DNA from: Enterovibrio gelatinilyticus
GTDB taxonomy: Bacteria; Pseudomonadota; Gammaproteobacteria; Enterobacterales; Vibrionaceae
Length of the DNA: 46,514 bases
NCBI RefSeq assembly: GCF_028683095.1
Contig: NZ_JAJUBC010000038.1
Location: forward strand, 1-46,514
Reading direction: 5' to 3'
Each line of letters starts with the position of its first letter. Position 1 is the first letter of the stretch. Both the position numbers and the translations under genes were made by a program. Shown in pieces: positions 1 to 8,811 of the stretch. Below the pieces are notes generated by a model that made no database searches, had not been told where the DNA came from, and was given only the letters and a program-made list of their open reading frames with translations.

Positions 1-41
1 GCTTTATGTGAAAAACATCACAAAATAGTGCTGTTCGCGCG

Positions 42-476
42 TTATTCAAGCAGATTGGTGTATTTAGACACAGAAACAGGGATTGCCAGTGTTTTTCCTT
101 CATTATTTCTGTCGGCCCACGTCACAGTTACCTTGTAGACGTTGCCATAGGTTTCTACTATTCCAGCCGCACTTTCATGCGTTAGAGATTTGATGCTAGT
201 TACTGTTACAGTAAAAGGACTACCTTCATCTTGCTCATTTACGCAGTCTTGGATGTTTGCGAACGTTTTTCCGGTACAAATAGATCCCGTTGTGTTGACA
301 GTTTGAAGAAGAGCTAATTGAGATTCAGCAATTAACTTTGCCTCAACGAACATGGCCGCATTGGCCTTTTCAACTTCCATATAGCTATAGAGCTTCAACG
401 TCCCAACGCCGGACAGTGCCACGACTAAAATAGCGATAAGTATCTCGACAAGTGAAAAGCCCTTGTTAGAAATCAT
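42..476 (-). CDS. pilV: PilV-like type IV pilus minor pilin
   Basis: This 144-aa prepilin-like protein starts with a short basic leader, MISNKG, followed by FSLVEILIAILVV. That is the class III (PilD-processed) prepilin signature with Glu at +5 and one hydrophobic N-terminal helix. The rest is a small globular head with one Cys pair (SICTG and QDCVN). By family knowledge, PilV-type minor pilins help prime pilus assembly and are incorporated at the fibre tip. It is the last gene of the minus-strand minor pilin operon and overlaps the preceding gene by 11 bp, which suggests translational coupling. Exact PilV orthology is inferred from operon position and the signature; GspI/PilV-like pilins are hard to separate by eye. 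Confidence 0.75.
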   Translation of the reverse strand: MISNKGFSLVEILIAILVVALSGVGTLKLYSYMEVEKANAAMFVEAKLIAESQLALLQTVNTTGSICTGKTFANIQDCVNEQDEGSPFTVTVTSIKSLTHESAAGIVETYGNVYKVTVTWADRNNEGKTLAIPVSVSKYTNLLE

Positions 477-1755
477 GAATACTTCCTTTTAGGAGCATTG
501 GCACTCCACTCGTGCCTGGAGGTTCAGATCCTTCATCATGGCCTGGCTTAAAGGCACCCCGGACAAGAGATACTGAGTTATCTACGTCTAGTAGATAGCT
601 ACCAAAGCTTTCGTATGACCCGTTGAAGAAAAAAGGTAATTTCCCCCATTTATCAGAATCGTCTTGATATCCTCCTATAATCTGGGCACAAAGTGCTGAC
701 ATAGCACCGTTATTACAGAGGATGTGCCCAGTACCATCTGTTTTTTTGTAAGCACCCCACGAATTGGCAATGGCACTTTCTGCGTAATCTACCGTAAATT
801 GGAAAATAGTACCGTTAAACACAAATGCGCCGTTTGCACCTACAACGCCGTTTTTAATAACAACTGTAGGTGGATTATCTACACTACCGGCCCCTGATAG
901 GCCGTTGAGCATACAATCGCCTTCAACCCATATTTTCTTGTTCCCAGATGCAATCAAGCTCTTAATACTTGCTCCACAATCAGAAACTGCGGTTTTAGTT
1001 TCGTCTCCAACAGCAGAGCCAGTCGTTAGAGTCACATCATAACCCGATTTTACCTCTTCCCATTTTTCTTTAGGCACATCGAAGAAGTCTTGAAAGACAT
1101 CGATATTTTCCTGACTAGTTAAAATATCTGAATCAAAGTTATTGGTGACCGGTTCTGTGTTTGCTGGAATATGTGTACTGAAGTTAGAGTGACACTGCTC
1201 ATTTTCACCTGAAAGCTCAGAAGTAAACTCTGCGGCGCTATTTCCCACATCAATAGTGACATCCCCGCCGGCAATAATCGCTGTACACTCATAAATATCG
1301 ACGCCATCAGCAGTTGCGACTTTGCTACCTTTTGCCGGTGTCCAAGCATTTCCTCCGTCTATAATCAAGCTCCCAGTTGTCTTGAACGCAGCAGCCGAGG
1401 CCCCACCAGATTGAACAACAATATTTGAAGATGCGTAGCCAGATGTAGCGGAGAGGAGCCAAGGGCTCTCTGAACCGATCATGACAATTGAGCTTCCAGT
1501 AGAATTTTCACATTCGTCAAATACTGATTCAGAAAAATCGACATCCTTTGGATTAAGTTCTTTTTGCTCAAACACGGCGATTGCGCAATCTAACCCCGCC
1601 TTTGCGTTTGCTCGCTGTCTCGTATCCTCGACCAAGTTCTGAGCTTTCTTTATATCTCCCAACCCAGAACTCGCCACAGATACAGAGAACAAAGCGATCA
1701 CGATTAAGATGCCGCTGACTACAGCGAGTGTTGCCATTCCATTTTGATTATTCAT
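466..1755 (-). CDS. PilX-like type IV pilus assembly protein, unusually long
   Basis: The 429-aa product begins MNNQNGMATLAVVSGILIVIAL, a short polar leader and a hydrophobic helix like PilX N-terminal domains. It lacks the usual Glu5 after the glycine, as GspK/PilX-type minor pilins do. Family members are commonly under 250 aa, so the roughly 380-residue Ser/Gly/Asn-rich C-terminal region is long. It contains scattered Cys residues and beta-rich sequence typical of exported surface domains. The start was set at the ATG at 1755; a GTG one codon upstream overlaps the pilW stop. It sits between pilW and pilV in one operon, which supports a role in the minor-pilin tip complex. What the large domain binds is unknown. 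Confidence 0.65.
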   Translation of the reverse strand: MNNQNGMATLAVVSGILIVIALFSVSVASSGLGDIKKAQNLVEDTRQRANAKAGLDCAIAVFEQKELNPKDVDFSESVFDECENSTGSSIVMIGSESPWLLSATSGYASSNIVVQSGGASAAAFKTTGSLIIDGGNAWTPAKGSKVATADGVDIYECTAIIAGGDVTIDVGNSAAEFTSELSGENEQCHSNFSTHIPANTEPVTNNFDSDILTSQENIDVFQDFFDVPKEKWEEVKSGYDVTLTTGSAVGDETKTAVSDCGASIKSLIASGNKKIWVEGDCMLNGLSGAGSVDNPPTVVIKNGVVGANGAFVFNGTIFQFTVDYAESAIANSWGAYKKTDGTGHILCNNGAMSALCAQIIGGYQDDSDKWGKLPFFFNGSYESFGSYLLDVDNSVSLVRGAFKPGHDEGSEPPGTSGVPMLLKGSIHDF

Positions 1756-1757
1756 CA

Positions 1758-2444
1758 CTAACCATCCACATTAGGAATTGAAACAGAAAATACAACCGTA
1801 TCCGTCATGGTTGGGTCTGCTTTTAATGAGGCGGTAATTGATACTTCTACAGATTGAAGCGTGTTCGAACTTCCACCAACCCCTGAGAAACTCGATCTCG
1901 TAAAAGAAAGCGTATCAATCACAATTCTTTCGTAAGTCATATCTCGCCAATAACCACTAAGGCCACCACCAGAGCTATCACTACTGCAATTCCAGTTTTC
2001 TAATCCTTTCCAATTTTCGTAGATTTCGATAACTTTATTTCCATCAGGATCTGTGCCTAATCGATACCCTTTTGCATCATCTTTTCCATAAGTTGATGCA
2101 CCTAAACGTTTATCATGGTTGTAAGCAAAACGAATACAAGCGCCTTCGAGCTGTGTAGCGCTGTCATCAATAAGTATTGAAGAATTGCCGCCTGAACTCC
2201 CTTCAACAATAAATGGGTTCCCAGAAGTACAGTCATAGCAAAAGCCTGCTCTCGATATTTCGCGCTTCATATTGGCTGCTAACGAATTGATATGAGTGTG
2301 CAGAAAGTCGCTCTGAAGTTGTTGGCTTCCCATACTGGTGTTAACAGAAAATAGCGCCATTGATGATGCAAGCACAACGAGGCTAACCGTCATACCGATC
2401 ATCATTTCAACCAGGGTATAACCCCGAGAAAGATATCCATTCAT
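1758..2444 (-). CDS. pilW: PilW-like type IV pilus minor pilin
   Basis: The 228-aa product begins MNGYLSRG followed by YTLVEMMIGMTVSLVVLASS, a class III prepilin leader with Glu5 and a hydrophobic helix. This is typical of PilW/GspJ-class minor pilins, and the length fits the class. The ATG at 2444 was chosen over an upstream TTG because it forms a 4-bp ATGA overlap with the fimT stop and places the processing glycine at residue 8. Two Cys close together (FCYDC) probably form a disulphide in the periplasm. It is the second gene in the fimT-pilW-pilX-pilV order. It is predicted to be cleaved by PilD and to join the pilus priming complex. Confidence 0.75.
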   Translation of the reverse strand: MNGYLSRGYTLVEMMIGMTVSLVVLASSMALFSVNTSMGSQQLQSDFLHTHINSLAANMKREISRAGFCYDCTSGNPFIVEGSSGGNSSILIDDSATQLEGACIRFAYNHDKRLGASTYGKDDAKGYRLGTDPDGNKVIEIYENWKGLENWNCSSDSSGGGLSGYWRDMTYERIVIDTLSFTRSSFSGVGGSSNTLQSVEVSITASLKADPTMTDTVVFSVSIPNVDG

Positions 2445-2989
2445 GATGGGCAAGACTCCCAATCTCCAATCGCGGTATTGCTACACCCTTTTAGGCCAGA
2501 GTATTGACGAATCATGACACCTGACTCTTTTCCGGTTTCTGTACCCGACGTCAATTTCACTGTTTTATTGTTAGAAGGAAGTCCGGTCATCGGAGAGAAA
2601 TGAAAAAGCTTAGACGGGGCGTTTAATTCAGGTTCTTGAACAGATAGCGTTCCTGAGCGGTCAAGGGCAATTTTTTTCAACCCTTCACTATCGGAGCAGT
2701 CAAAGTTTGATACGTCTGGCTTTTCACTTAAACCAATACAGCCATCCGCAATCTCAGAAGTGGGTACGTAGTGAACATAAATATGGCGGTGACGCTTCAG
2801 CGACTCTGATTGCCCCATTTCAAGTACGGAGAGTAATTGGATTGCTTTATTTTCAACCACAGCGGTTTTATGCGCTGACATATAATTAGGAACAGCAACC
2901 GCTGTGACCGCTGCCAACACCGACAGAGTGGTTATCATTTCAATTAGACTCAATCCGCGCTGTCGATTCCATTTACCCACACTGAACAT
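2441..2989 (-). CDS. fimT: FimT-like type IV pilus minor pilin (GspH family)
   Basis: The 182-aa product reads MFSVGKWNRQRG then LSLIEMITTLSVLAAVTAVAVPNYM, a class III prepilin leader and transmembrane helix as in FimT/GspH minor pilins. The ATG at 2989 was chosen over an upstream TTG because it follows a GGGA ribosome-binding motif and gives a normal leader length. Four Cys in the head domain (DGCIG, FDCSD, KGCSN, ESCPS) suggest disulphides. It is the first gene of the minus-strand minor pilin operon and is divergent from the pilE-like gene. In related bacteria FimT can take part in DNA uptake, but that role is only possible here. Confidence 0.7.
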   Translation of the reverse strand: MFSVGKWNRQRGLSLIEMITTLSVLAAVTAVAVPNYMSAHKTAVVENKAIQLLSVLEMGQSESLKRHRHIYVHYVPTSEIADGCIGLSEKPDVSNFDCSDSEGLKKIALDRSGTLSVQEPELNAPSKLFHFSPMTGLPSNNKTVKLTSGTETGKESGVMIRQYSGLKGCSNTAIGDWESCPS

Positions 2990-3067
2990 CCAATTATTCC
3001 CACACAACTTGTCTGAATGCTAACACAGAGATAATTTATCCCTCTGGTACGTAAGCAAATATCCTGT

Positions 3068-3511
3068 ATGGCGAAACAATTTATGACACTGAGAACTCGA
3101 ACGTTTCAAACTGGTATGACGTTGATCGAAATATTGGTAGCCGTGGCCATAATCGGTGCTATCGCTGCAATCTCGATTCCTGCCTTCGGACAATATGTAA
3201 TTAAGTCAGAAAGAAGCCGAGTACAGACAGATCTGTATCAACTGCAAGTTTGGGTTGAACAACAGTACACAATTGGCGGGGCTTATCCTGCCGCAATCAA
3301 TTGTACAAGTTGTCAGTTATCAGACGAATACACTTTCAGCATCGAGGTAGGAGGCACGGGAAATAATGCCTACAAGTTAAAGGCCACACCAAAGGCAACG
3401 TCTAAACAAAAAAATGATACTGATTGCTACACCATGGTCATCAATGCTGGTTCTGAACAATCGAACCAAAACAAAGATGGTGTCGCCCTAAACAATAAAT
3501 GTTGGATATAA
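3068..3511 (+). CDS. pilE: PilE-like type IV pilin
   Basis: The 147-aa protein has leader MAKQFMTLRTRTFQTG followed by MTLIEILVAVAIIGAIAAISIPAF. This is a textbook type IVa prepilin cleavage site (G before M, Glu5) and helix. Downstream are QYVIKSERSRVQTDLYQL, typical of the alpha-helical spine, and two Cys pairs, the last near the C-terminus as in pilin D-regions. It is transcribed alone, divergent from the minor pilin operon, and ends in an intrinsic terminator. Small PilE-like proteins next to fimT/pilW/pilX/pilV are usually minor pilins and not the main subunit. An internal ATG at 3083 is a possible alternative start. Confidence 0.75.
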   Translation: MAKQFMTLRTRTFQTGMTLIEILVAVAIIGAIAAISIPAFGQYVIKSERSRVQTDLYQLQVWVEQQYTIGGAYPAAINCTSCQLSDEYTFSIEVGGTGNNAYKLKATPKATSKQKNDTDCYTMVINAGSEQSNQNKDGVALNNKCWI

Positions 3512-3540
3512 AAAAACCGGCTTTCGCCGGTTTTTCTTTT
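3511..3540. terminator. Bidirectional terminator between pilE and dnaJ
   Basis: An ACCGGC/GCCGGT stem with a TTTC loop is flanked by an A-run and a T-run. It serves the convergent pilE (plus) and dnaJ (minus) transcripts. Confidence 0.85.
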
Positions 3541-3548
3541 TCTAAATC

Positions 3549-4694
3549 TTAGCTTGTCAGGTCATCAAAGAACTTCTTCACGCCATCAAAGAAGCCTTCC
3601 GATTTCGGTTTGTGCTTTTTAGCCGCACTACCACCTAAAGAATCTTCAAACTCTTTTAGCAATTCTTTTTGCTTGCTGCTTAGGTTAACAGGCGTTTCCA
3701 CCACCAGCTTACAAATCAGATCACCCAAACCACCACCGCGAACAGACTGAACGCCTTTACCGCGCATGCGGAACATACGACCAGTTTGAGTTTCAGATGG
3801 CACTTTCAAGCTCACACGGCCATCAAGTGTCGGTACTTCAACCTCACCACCCAATGCTGCCATCGTGAAGCTCACCGGTACTTCACAGTAAAGGTTGTTG
3901 CCATCACGTGTGAAGATGTGGTGGTCACGGACATGTACTTGAACGTACAAATCCCCCGCTGGTGCACCATATTCTCCCGCTTCACCTTCACCGGTTAGGC
4001 GAATACGGTCGCCGGTATCGACGCCTGCTGGGATCTTAACGCTAAGTGTTTTGGTTTTCTGAACACGGCCTTGACCATGACAGCTGTCACATGGGTCTTT
4101 GATGATCTTTCCACGACCATGGCAGGTTGGACAGGTTTGCTGAACCGCAAAGAAACCCTGACGCATTTGCACTTGGCCTTGACCATGACATGTGCCACAA
4201 GTCTGTGGTGATGTGCCAGGTTTTGCACCACTGCCACTACAAGGGTCGCAGCTTACATAGGTAGGAACATCAATTTCTTTGTTAACACCACGAACAGCTT
4301 CTTCGAGGGTAAGTTCCATGTTGTAGCGTAGATCCGCACCACGCTGGGCACGAGTTTGACCGCCACGACGACCACCGCCACCAAAGATGTCACCGAACAC
4401 GTCGCCAAAGATATCGCTGAAGTCTGCGTTGCCGCCACCAAAACCGCCGCCGCCGCCCATACCGCCTTGTTCAAATGCCGCATGACCATATTGATCGTAA
4501 GCTGCACGTTTTTGAGCATCAGTCAGGATTTCGTAAGCAAGTTTAACTTCTTTAAACTTGTCGGTGGCTGATTCATCACCCGGGTTTTTATCTGGGTGAT
4601 ACTTCATCGCCAGGCGTTTGTACGCTTTTTTAATGTCGCGTTCACTGGCGTCACGGCTTACGCCAAGTACTTCATAAAAATCACGTTTTGACAT
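3549..4694 (-). CDS. dnaJ: Chaperone protein DnaJ (Hsp40)
   Basis: This 381-aa class I J-protein has an N-terminal J domain with the HPD motif ([11 protein letters not shown], about residue 33). A Gly/Phe-rich linker (about 77-115) follows. Four CxxCxGxG zinc-binding repeats ([32 protein letters not shown]) and the C-terminal substrate-binding domains complete it. It binds unfolded clients and stimulates DnaK ATP hydrolysis in the cytoplasm. It lies 118 bp downstream of dnaK on the same strand, so the two are probably co-transcribed, and it ends at a bidirectional terminator. Length and domains are standard. Confidence 0.98.
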   Translation of the reverse strand: MSKRDFYEVLGVSRDASERDIKKAYKRLAMKYHPDKNPGDESATDKFKEVKLAYEILTDAQKRAAYDQYGHAAFEQGGMGGGGGFGGGNADFSDIFGDVFGDIFGGGGRRGGQTRAQRGADLRYNMELTLEEAVRGVNKEIDVPTYVSCDPCSGSGAKPGTSPQTCGTCHGQGQVQMRQGFFAVQQTCPTCHGRGKIIKDPCDSCHGQGRVQKTKTLSVKIPAGVDTGDRIRLTGEGEAGEYGAPAGDLYVQVHVRDHHIFTRDGNNLYCEVPVSFTMAALGGEVEVPTLDGRVSLKVPSETQTGRMFRMRGKGVQSVRGGGLGDLICKLVVETPVNLSSKQKELLKEFEDSLGGSAAKKHKPKSEGFFDGVKKFFDDLTS

Positions 4695-4754
4695 GTTCTA
4701 CTTGTCACCTGTTTCTATACAAAGCTAATTTATATCGCTTCGCATCATACAACT

Positions 4755-4784
4755 ACGGGCGAAGGAGATCCCTCCTGCGCCCGT
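4755..4784. other. Hairpin in the dnaK-dnaJ intercistronic region
   Basis: CGGGCG pairs with CGCCCG, and AGGAG with CTCCT after a single mismatch, giving a long GC-rich stem around a short loop. No U-tract follows on the minus strand. It therefore looks more like an RNA-processing or stability element that sets the dnaK:dnaJ ratio than a terminator. A second small GCTAATTAGC palindrome lies just upstream in transcript order, near 4799-4808. Confidence 0.5.
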
Positions 4785-4812
4785 GCGAAATAAAACGGCT
4801 AATTAGCGGGTT

Positions 4813-6726
4813 TTATTTTTTGTCGTCTTTAACTTCTTCGAACTCAGCATCAACAACATCGTCGTCTTGCTTCGCTTCAGCACCGGCATCTTGTGATTGA
4901 GCTGCTTGAGCTTTTTGCTGTGCAACTTCCATCAACTTCTGAGATGCTGCAATTAGAGCTTGAACTTTCGCATCAATGGCTTCTTTATCTTCGCCTTTGC
5001 GCGCTTCTTCTAGCTCGTTGATTGCAGCTTCGATTTTCTCTTTCTCGTCAGCTGGTAGTGCATCGCCTGCTTCTTCAACTTGTTTGCGAGTGCCGTGTAC
5101 TAGTTGGTCAGCTTGGTTGCGAGCAGTAACAAGTTCTTCAAACTTCTTATCTGCTTCTTTGTTCGCTTCCGCTTCCTGAACCATTTTCTCGATTTCGTCG
5201 TCGCTCAGACCACCAGACGCTTGGATAGTGATCTTCTGCTCTTTACCAGAGCTCTTATCTTTAGCAGACACGTGCAGAATACCATCAGCATCCAAATCGA
5301 AGGTTACTTCAATTTGTGGCATGCCGCGTGGTGCTGGGTTGATGCCTTCTAGGTTAAATTGACCTAGTGATTTGTTGTAGGTTGATTGCTTACGCTCACC
5401 TTGAAGCACGTGGATAGTTACCGCGCTTTGGTTGTCATCAGCCGTTGAGAACACTTGATTCGCTTTTGTAGGAATCGTGGTGTTTTTCTCAATCAACTTA
5501 GTCATCACGCCGCCCATGGTTTCAATACCTAGGGACAGTGGAGTCACGTCTAGCAATAGAACGTCTTTAACTTCACCTGACAGTACGCCACCCTGAACCG
5601 CTGCACCAACAGCAACTGCTTCGTCTGGGTTCACGTCTTTACGTGGCTCTTTACCAAAGAATTCAGTCACTTTAGCCTGAACCATTGGCATGCGGGTTTG
5701 ACCACCCACCAAGATAACGTCATTGATGTCGCTAACAGACAGGTCAGCATCAGCAAGAGCAACTTTAAGCGGCTCAAGTGAACGAATAACCAAATCTTCA
5801 ACCAGTGACTCAAGTTTCGCGCGAGTCACTTTGATGTTCATGTGCTTAGGACCGCTTGCATCTGCTGTTACATACGGCAGGTTAACGTCAGTTTGCTGAG
5901 CAGAAGACAGTTCGATTTTCGCTTTCTCTGCTGCTTCTTTAACACGCTGCATTGCAAGTGGATCTTTACGAAGATCGATACCTTGGTCTTTTTTGAACTC
6001 GTCAACCAAGTAGTTGATCAGACGGTTATCAAAGTCTTCACCACCGAGGTGAGTATCACCATTGGTTGCTAAAACTTCGAAGGTTTTCTCGCCTTCAACT
6101 TCATCAATCTCAATGATAGAGATATCGAAAGTACCACCACCAAGGTCGTATACCGCGATAGTGCGGTCGCCGCCTTCTTTATCCAAACCGTAAGCAAGTG
6201 CCGCTGCAGTTGGTTCGTTGATGATACGTTTTACTTCTAGACCTGCGATACGGCCAGCATCTTTCGTTGCTTGACGCTGAGCATCGTTGAAGTAAGCAGG
6301 TACAGTGATAACCGCGCCAGTGACTTCCTCACCAAGGAAGTCTTCAGCAGTTTTCTTCATTTTCTTAAGAACTTCAGCCGATACCTGAGGAGCTGCCATT
6401 TTTTGGCCTTTCGCTTCTACCCAAGCATCACCGTTGTCAGCCTTAACAATTTTGAAAGGCATGATTTCGATGTCACGTTGAACTTCTTCATCTTCAAAAC
6501 GACGACCAATCAGTCGCTTGATTGCATAAAGCGTATTTTCTGGGTTGGTTACAGCCTGGCGTTTAGCTGGCTGACCTACCAAAGTTTCACCATCCTGGGT
6601 GTACGCGATGATTGATGGCGTTGTGCGATCGCCTTCAGCGTTTTCGATTACGCGTGGCTTGTCACCGTCCAGTACTGCTACACATGAGTTGGTAGTACCC
6701 AAGTCGATACCAATGATCTTACCCAT
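4813..6726 (-). CDS. dnaK: Chaperone protein DnaK (Hsp70)
   Basis: The 637-aa Hsp70 starts [21 protein letters not shown] (phosphate-1 loop of the ATPase domain). It carries [14 protein letters not shown] (phosphate-2) and the conserved interdomain linker [16 protein letters not shown] beta-sandwich substrate domain and helical lid follow, with an acidic tail ending [14 protein letters not shown]. It works in an ATP cycle with DnaJ and the exchange factor GrpE, both encoded next to it. The 197-bp gap behind grpE carries the grpE terminator and two sigma32-like promoters, so it can be induced independently by heat. The start is unambiguous, preceded by a GGAGAA ribosome-binding site. Confidence 0.99.
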   Translation of the reverse strand: MGKIIGIDLGTTNSCVAVLDGDKPRVIENAEGDRTTPSIIAYTQDGETLVGQPAKRQAVTNPENTLYAIKRLIGRRFEDEEVQRDIEIMPFKIVKADNGDAWVEAKGQKMAAPQVSAEVLKKMKKTAEDFLGEEVTGAVITVPAYFNDAQRQATKDAGRIAGLEVKRIINEPTAAALAYGLDKEGGDRTIAVYDLGGGTFDISIIEIDEVEGEKTFEVLATNGDTHLGGEDFDNRLINYLVDEFKKDQGIDLRKDPLAMQRVKEAAEKAKIELSSAQQTDVNLPYVTADASGPKHMNIKVTRAKLESLVEDLVIRSLEPLKVALADADLSVSDINDVILVGGQTRMPMVQAKVTEFFGKEPRKDVNPDEAVAVGAAVQGGVLSGEVKDVLLLDVTPLSLGIETMGGVMTKLIEKNTTIPTKANQVFSTADDNQSAVTIHVLQGERKQSTYNKSLGQFNLEGINPAPRGMPQIEVTFDLDADGILHVSAKDKSSGKEQKITIQASGGLSDDEIEKMVQEAEANKEADKKFEELVTARNQADQLVHGTRKQVEEAGDALPADEKEKIEAAINELEEARKGEDKEAIDAKVQALIAASQKLMEVAQQKAQAAQSQDAGAEAKQDDDVVDAEFEEVKDDKK

Positions 6727-6773
6727 TAGGTTTTCTCCGAAATTCGTCTTACGTCTATATTGCGTTACCCCTT

Positions 6774-6801
6774 ATATGGGGGCCGCGGTTTAGGGTTCAA
6801 C
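6774..6801 (-). promoter_or_regulatory. Candidate sigma32 promoter of dnaK (proximal)
   Basis: On the minus strand GTTGAA (6796-6801) is followed after 14 nt by CCCCATAT (6774-6781). This is a full match to the sigma32 -10 consensus CCCCATNT and 5 of 6 to the -35 CTTGAA. It lies about 50 bp upstream of the dnaK start codon. Confidence 0.65.
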
Positions 6802-6844
6802 CCTGCACAAGAAAAATTTTAAATTTTCTTTTTTGATGCCCCTT

Positions 6845-6872
6845 AGATAAGGGCGCATTCTGGGCTTTCAAG
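6845..6872 (-). promoter_or_regulatory. Candidate sigma32 promoter of dnaK (distal)
   Basis: On the minus strand CTTGAAA (6866-6872) is followed after 13 nt by CCTTATCT (6845-6852). The -35 is perfect and the -10 partly matches. The -35 lies inside a TGGGC/GCCCA inverted repeat. Confidence 0.5.
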
Positions 6873-6884
6873 GCCCAGACACAA

Positions 6885-6913
6885 AAAAACCCGCAAAAAG
6901 CGGGCTTTTTTTT
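6885..6913 (-). terminator. Intrinsic terminator after grpE
   Basis: A CCCGC/GCGGG stem with A/T runs on both sides lies 11-39 bp past the grpE stop. It separates grpE transcription from the dnaK promoters. Confidence 0.8.
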
Positions 6914-6923
6914 AATATGAGGC

Positions 6924-7526
6924 TTATGCCTGTTCGTCAACGTTTCCTGATGCCGCTTTTGACACCATAACCATTGCTGGACGAACAACACGACCATTCA
7001 ACTCGTAACCTTTTTGCATCACCAACATAACGGTATTCGGCGCGTGCTCTGCACTTTCTTGAATAGACATTGCTTGGTGGAATTCAGGGTTGAAAGGTTC
7101 GCCGTGAGGGTTAAGCTCTTTCAAGCCAAACTTCTCTACCGAGCTTTTCATGGTTTGCAACGTCAGCTCCACGCCTTCCAGCATTGGCTTGATGGCTTCG
7201 TCTTGCTTATCAGCCATTTCAACCGCACGCTCCATGTTGTCGATAACAGGTAGCAGTTCGTTAGCAAATCGCTCAAGCGCAAACTTACGCGCTTTGTCAA
7301 TTTCCTGCTCAGTACGACGACGCATGTTCTCAATATCAGCACGAGCACGCAGCACACTGTCTTGCTGTTCTTTCACTTTCTCTTCGCTTGCTTCAAGCGC
7401 CGCTTCAAGCTCAGTAATCCGGCTAATCATTGCGTCAGTTTCTGCATCAAGGGCATTTTCGTCTTGTGCTTCAACAGAATTGTTTTGCAACTCTTCGTCC
7501 TGGATCTTGTTTTCTTCTTTGTTCAT
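6924..7526 (-). CDS. grpE: Nucleotide exchange factor GrpE
   Basis: This 200-aa protein has an acidic, disordered N-terminus ([14 protein letters not shown]). A long coiled-coil helix follows ([19 protein letters not shown] then [16 protein letters not shown], the GrpE signature), and then the beta wing ending [13 protein letters not shown]. It speeds ADP release from DnaK. The start was placed at the ATG at 7526 because a GGAGAGAGC Shine-Dalgarno lies directly upstream; an upstream TTG would add 16 residues lacking family character. A strong sigma32 promoter lies upstream. The gene is divergent from nadK. Confidence 0.97.
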   Translation of the reverse strand: MNKEENKIQDEELQNNSVEAQDENALDAETDAMISRITELEAALEASEEKVKEQQDSVLRARADIENMRRRTEQEIDKARKFALERFANELLPVIDNMERAVEMADKQDEAIKPMLEGVELTLQTMKSSVEKFGLKELNPHGEPFNPEFHQAMSIQESAEHAPNTVMLVMQKGYELNGRVVRPAMVMVSKAASGNVDEQA

Positions 7527-7556
7527 GCTCTCTCCGACACAATACACTGTGTTGAA

Positions 7557-7579
7557 CCCCAAATTTATTAGCATTGGGG
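7557..7579. other. Inverted repeat in the grpE leader
   Basis: CCCCAA (7557-7562) and TTGGGG (7574-7579) form a 6-bp stem with an 11-nt loop. It lies between the sigma32 promoter and the grpE ribosome-binding site, so it would be in the 5' untranslated RNA. Confidence 0.35.
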
Positions 7580-7605
7580 CATCAATCTCGACGGTTTTGC
7601 TTATT

Positions 7606-7631
7606 ATGGGGATGTATGGCTACGTTTCAAG
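7606..7631 (-). promoter_or_regulatory. Sigma32 heat-shock promoter of grpE
   Basis: On the minus strand CTTGAAA (7625-7631), exactly 13 nt of spacer and CCCCATAA (the CCCCAT core at 7606-7611) match the sigma32 consensus CTTGAA-N13-CCCCATNT almost perfectly. It is about 80 bp upstream of the grpE start. Confidence 0.85.
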
Positions 7632-7754
7632 GTGTCTCTTGAGACGACATACCAAGATTTTACCTTTTGATAGCGATGTTCTGCATGAAGGAGCAGGATT
7701 TCATCTAATTATTAGGTATATAATCAAGTCATTAGACAGCGCAGGATCTCTAAG

Positions 7755-8636
7755 ATGTCAAAGCGTTTTAAGACAATTGCTTTGGTTGGTAAGCCGCGAA
7801 ACCCCGAAGCCGTAGCAACACACGAAAAACTGTATTACTGGCTAACAGAACAAGGCTATCGCACGCTTGTCGATAATCGACTGGATAGTTACATCAATGT
7901 GCCAGCCGAAGATTTTCACGACCTTCTCTCGATGGGAGCGAAAGCAGATCTGGCTATCGTCATTGGTGGTGACGGCAATATGCTTGGAGCGGCTCGCGTA
8001 CTTTCTCGCTTCGATATCTCCGTCATTGGTGTTAACCGTGGCAATCTCGGCTTCCTTACCGATCTCGATCCCGATGACTACGAACTTGCCCTATCAGAGG
8101 TCCTTGCAGGAGAATTCGTCGAAGACCCGCGCTTTTTACTTGAAGCTGAAGTGCATCGACATGGGCAGATTAAGAGCCACAATGCCGCGCTCAATGAAGC
8201 TGTGCTGCACCCGGGTCAAGTCGCTCATATGATTGAGTTTGAAGTGTACATCGATGATAACTTTGCATTCTCGCAGCGCTCGGATGGCTTAATCATTTCT
8301 ACGCCTACGGGTTCTACCGCATATAGCTTATCTGGCGGTGGCCCGATTTTATCGCCTAGCCTTGATGCGATTTCGCTGGTACCCATGTTCCCTCATACAC
8401 TTTCCAGCCGCCCTTTGGTCGTCGATGCCAAACGCCATATTAAATTGGTCGTGTCGCCAGACAATGGAAGCACATTGGAAGTCAGTTGCGATAGCCAAGT
8501 CTCACTACCAGTAAATCCTGGGGACGAAGTTCACATCTATCGAAGCCCTTCGTTTTTGAAGCTAATTCACCCTAAAAATTACAATTACTACAAAACGTTG
8601 CGGACTAAATTGGGTTGGTCTAGCAAGCTCTTCTGA
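7755..8636 (+). CDS. nadK: NAD kinase
   Basis: The 293-aa product carries the NAD kinase motifs [12 protein letters not shown] (catalytic Asp of GGDG) and [13 protein letters not shown]. It also has [23 protein letters not shown], which completes the nucleotide site. It phosphorylates NAD to NADP in the cytoplasm, and its length matches bacterial NadK. It is divergent from grpE and upstream of recN, the conserved gammaproteobacterial order, and ends at its own terminator. A TATAAT-like -10 at 7719-7724 is a plausible part of its promoter, though no clear -35 was found. Confidence 0.97.
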   Translation: MSKRFKTIALVGKPRNPEAVATHEKLYYWLTEQGYRTLVDNRLDSYINVPAEDFHDLLSMGAKADLAIVIGGDGNMLGAARVLSRFDISVIGVNRGNLGFLTDLDPDDYELALSEVLAGEFVEDPRFLLEAEVHRHGQIKSHNAALNEAVLHPGQVAHMIEFEVYIDDNFAFSQRSDGLIISTPTGSTAYSLSGGGPILSPSLDAISLVPMFPHTLSSRPLVVDAKRHIKLVVSPDNGSTLEVSCDSQVSLPVNPGDEVHIYRSPSFLKLIHPKNYNYYKTLRTKLGWSSKLF

Positions 8637-8675
8637 CCCAACAGAGAAGATTAAATTCGGAATTTCCGCATCAAG

Positions 8676-8698
8676 AGCAGGCCTAGCCTGCTTTTTTT
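8676..8698 (+). terminator. Terminator after nadK
   Basis: An AGCAGGC/GCCTGCT stem with a 3-nt loop is followed by a run of seven T, 40 bp past the nadK stop. Confidence 0.88.
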
Positions 8699-8747
8699 CG
8701 TTACCAATATCACAAAATTATCCCTCAACTGGATCCGAACGACTTTA

Positions 8748-8763
8748 CTGTATACAAACACAG
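8748..8763. promoter_or_regulatory. LexA (SOS) box 1 upstream of recN
   Basis: CTGTATACAAACACAG matches the palindromic CTGT-N8-ACAG LexA operator exactly, with flanking TA on both sides as in strong boxes. It overlaps the likely promoter region (TATACT at 8766-8771). Confidence 0.85.
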
Positions 8764-8769
8764 TATATA

Positions 8770-8785
8770 CTGTAATTACAAACAG
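8770..8785. promoter_or_regulatory. LexA (SOS) box 2 upstream of recN
   Basis: CTGTAATTACAAACAG also matches CTGT-N8-ACAG. Its first base is 22 bp from that of box 1, about two helical turns, so the two LexA dimers would sit on the same face. Tandem boxes fit the tight SOS control known for recN. Confidence 0.8.
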
Positions 8786-8811
8786 GTGTTTATAGATACA
8801 GGTACTCACTC

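Noticed and set aside
4253-4519. Overlapping gene inside dnaJ
   Set aside because: The open frames in the Gly-rich region come from GC-biased repeats in dnaJ and show no start signals or motifs.
7150-7815. Open frame of 221 codons on the plus strand antisense to grpE
   Set aside because: It is Ser/Arg-rich, mirrors the grpE coding strand and runs into the start of nadK in another frame. No family character was seen.
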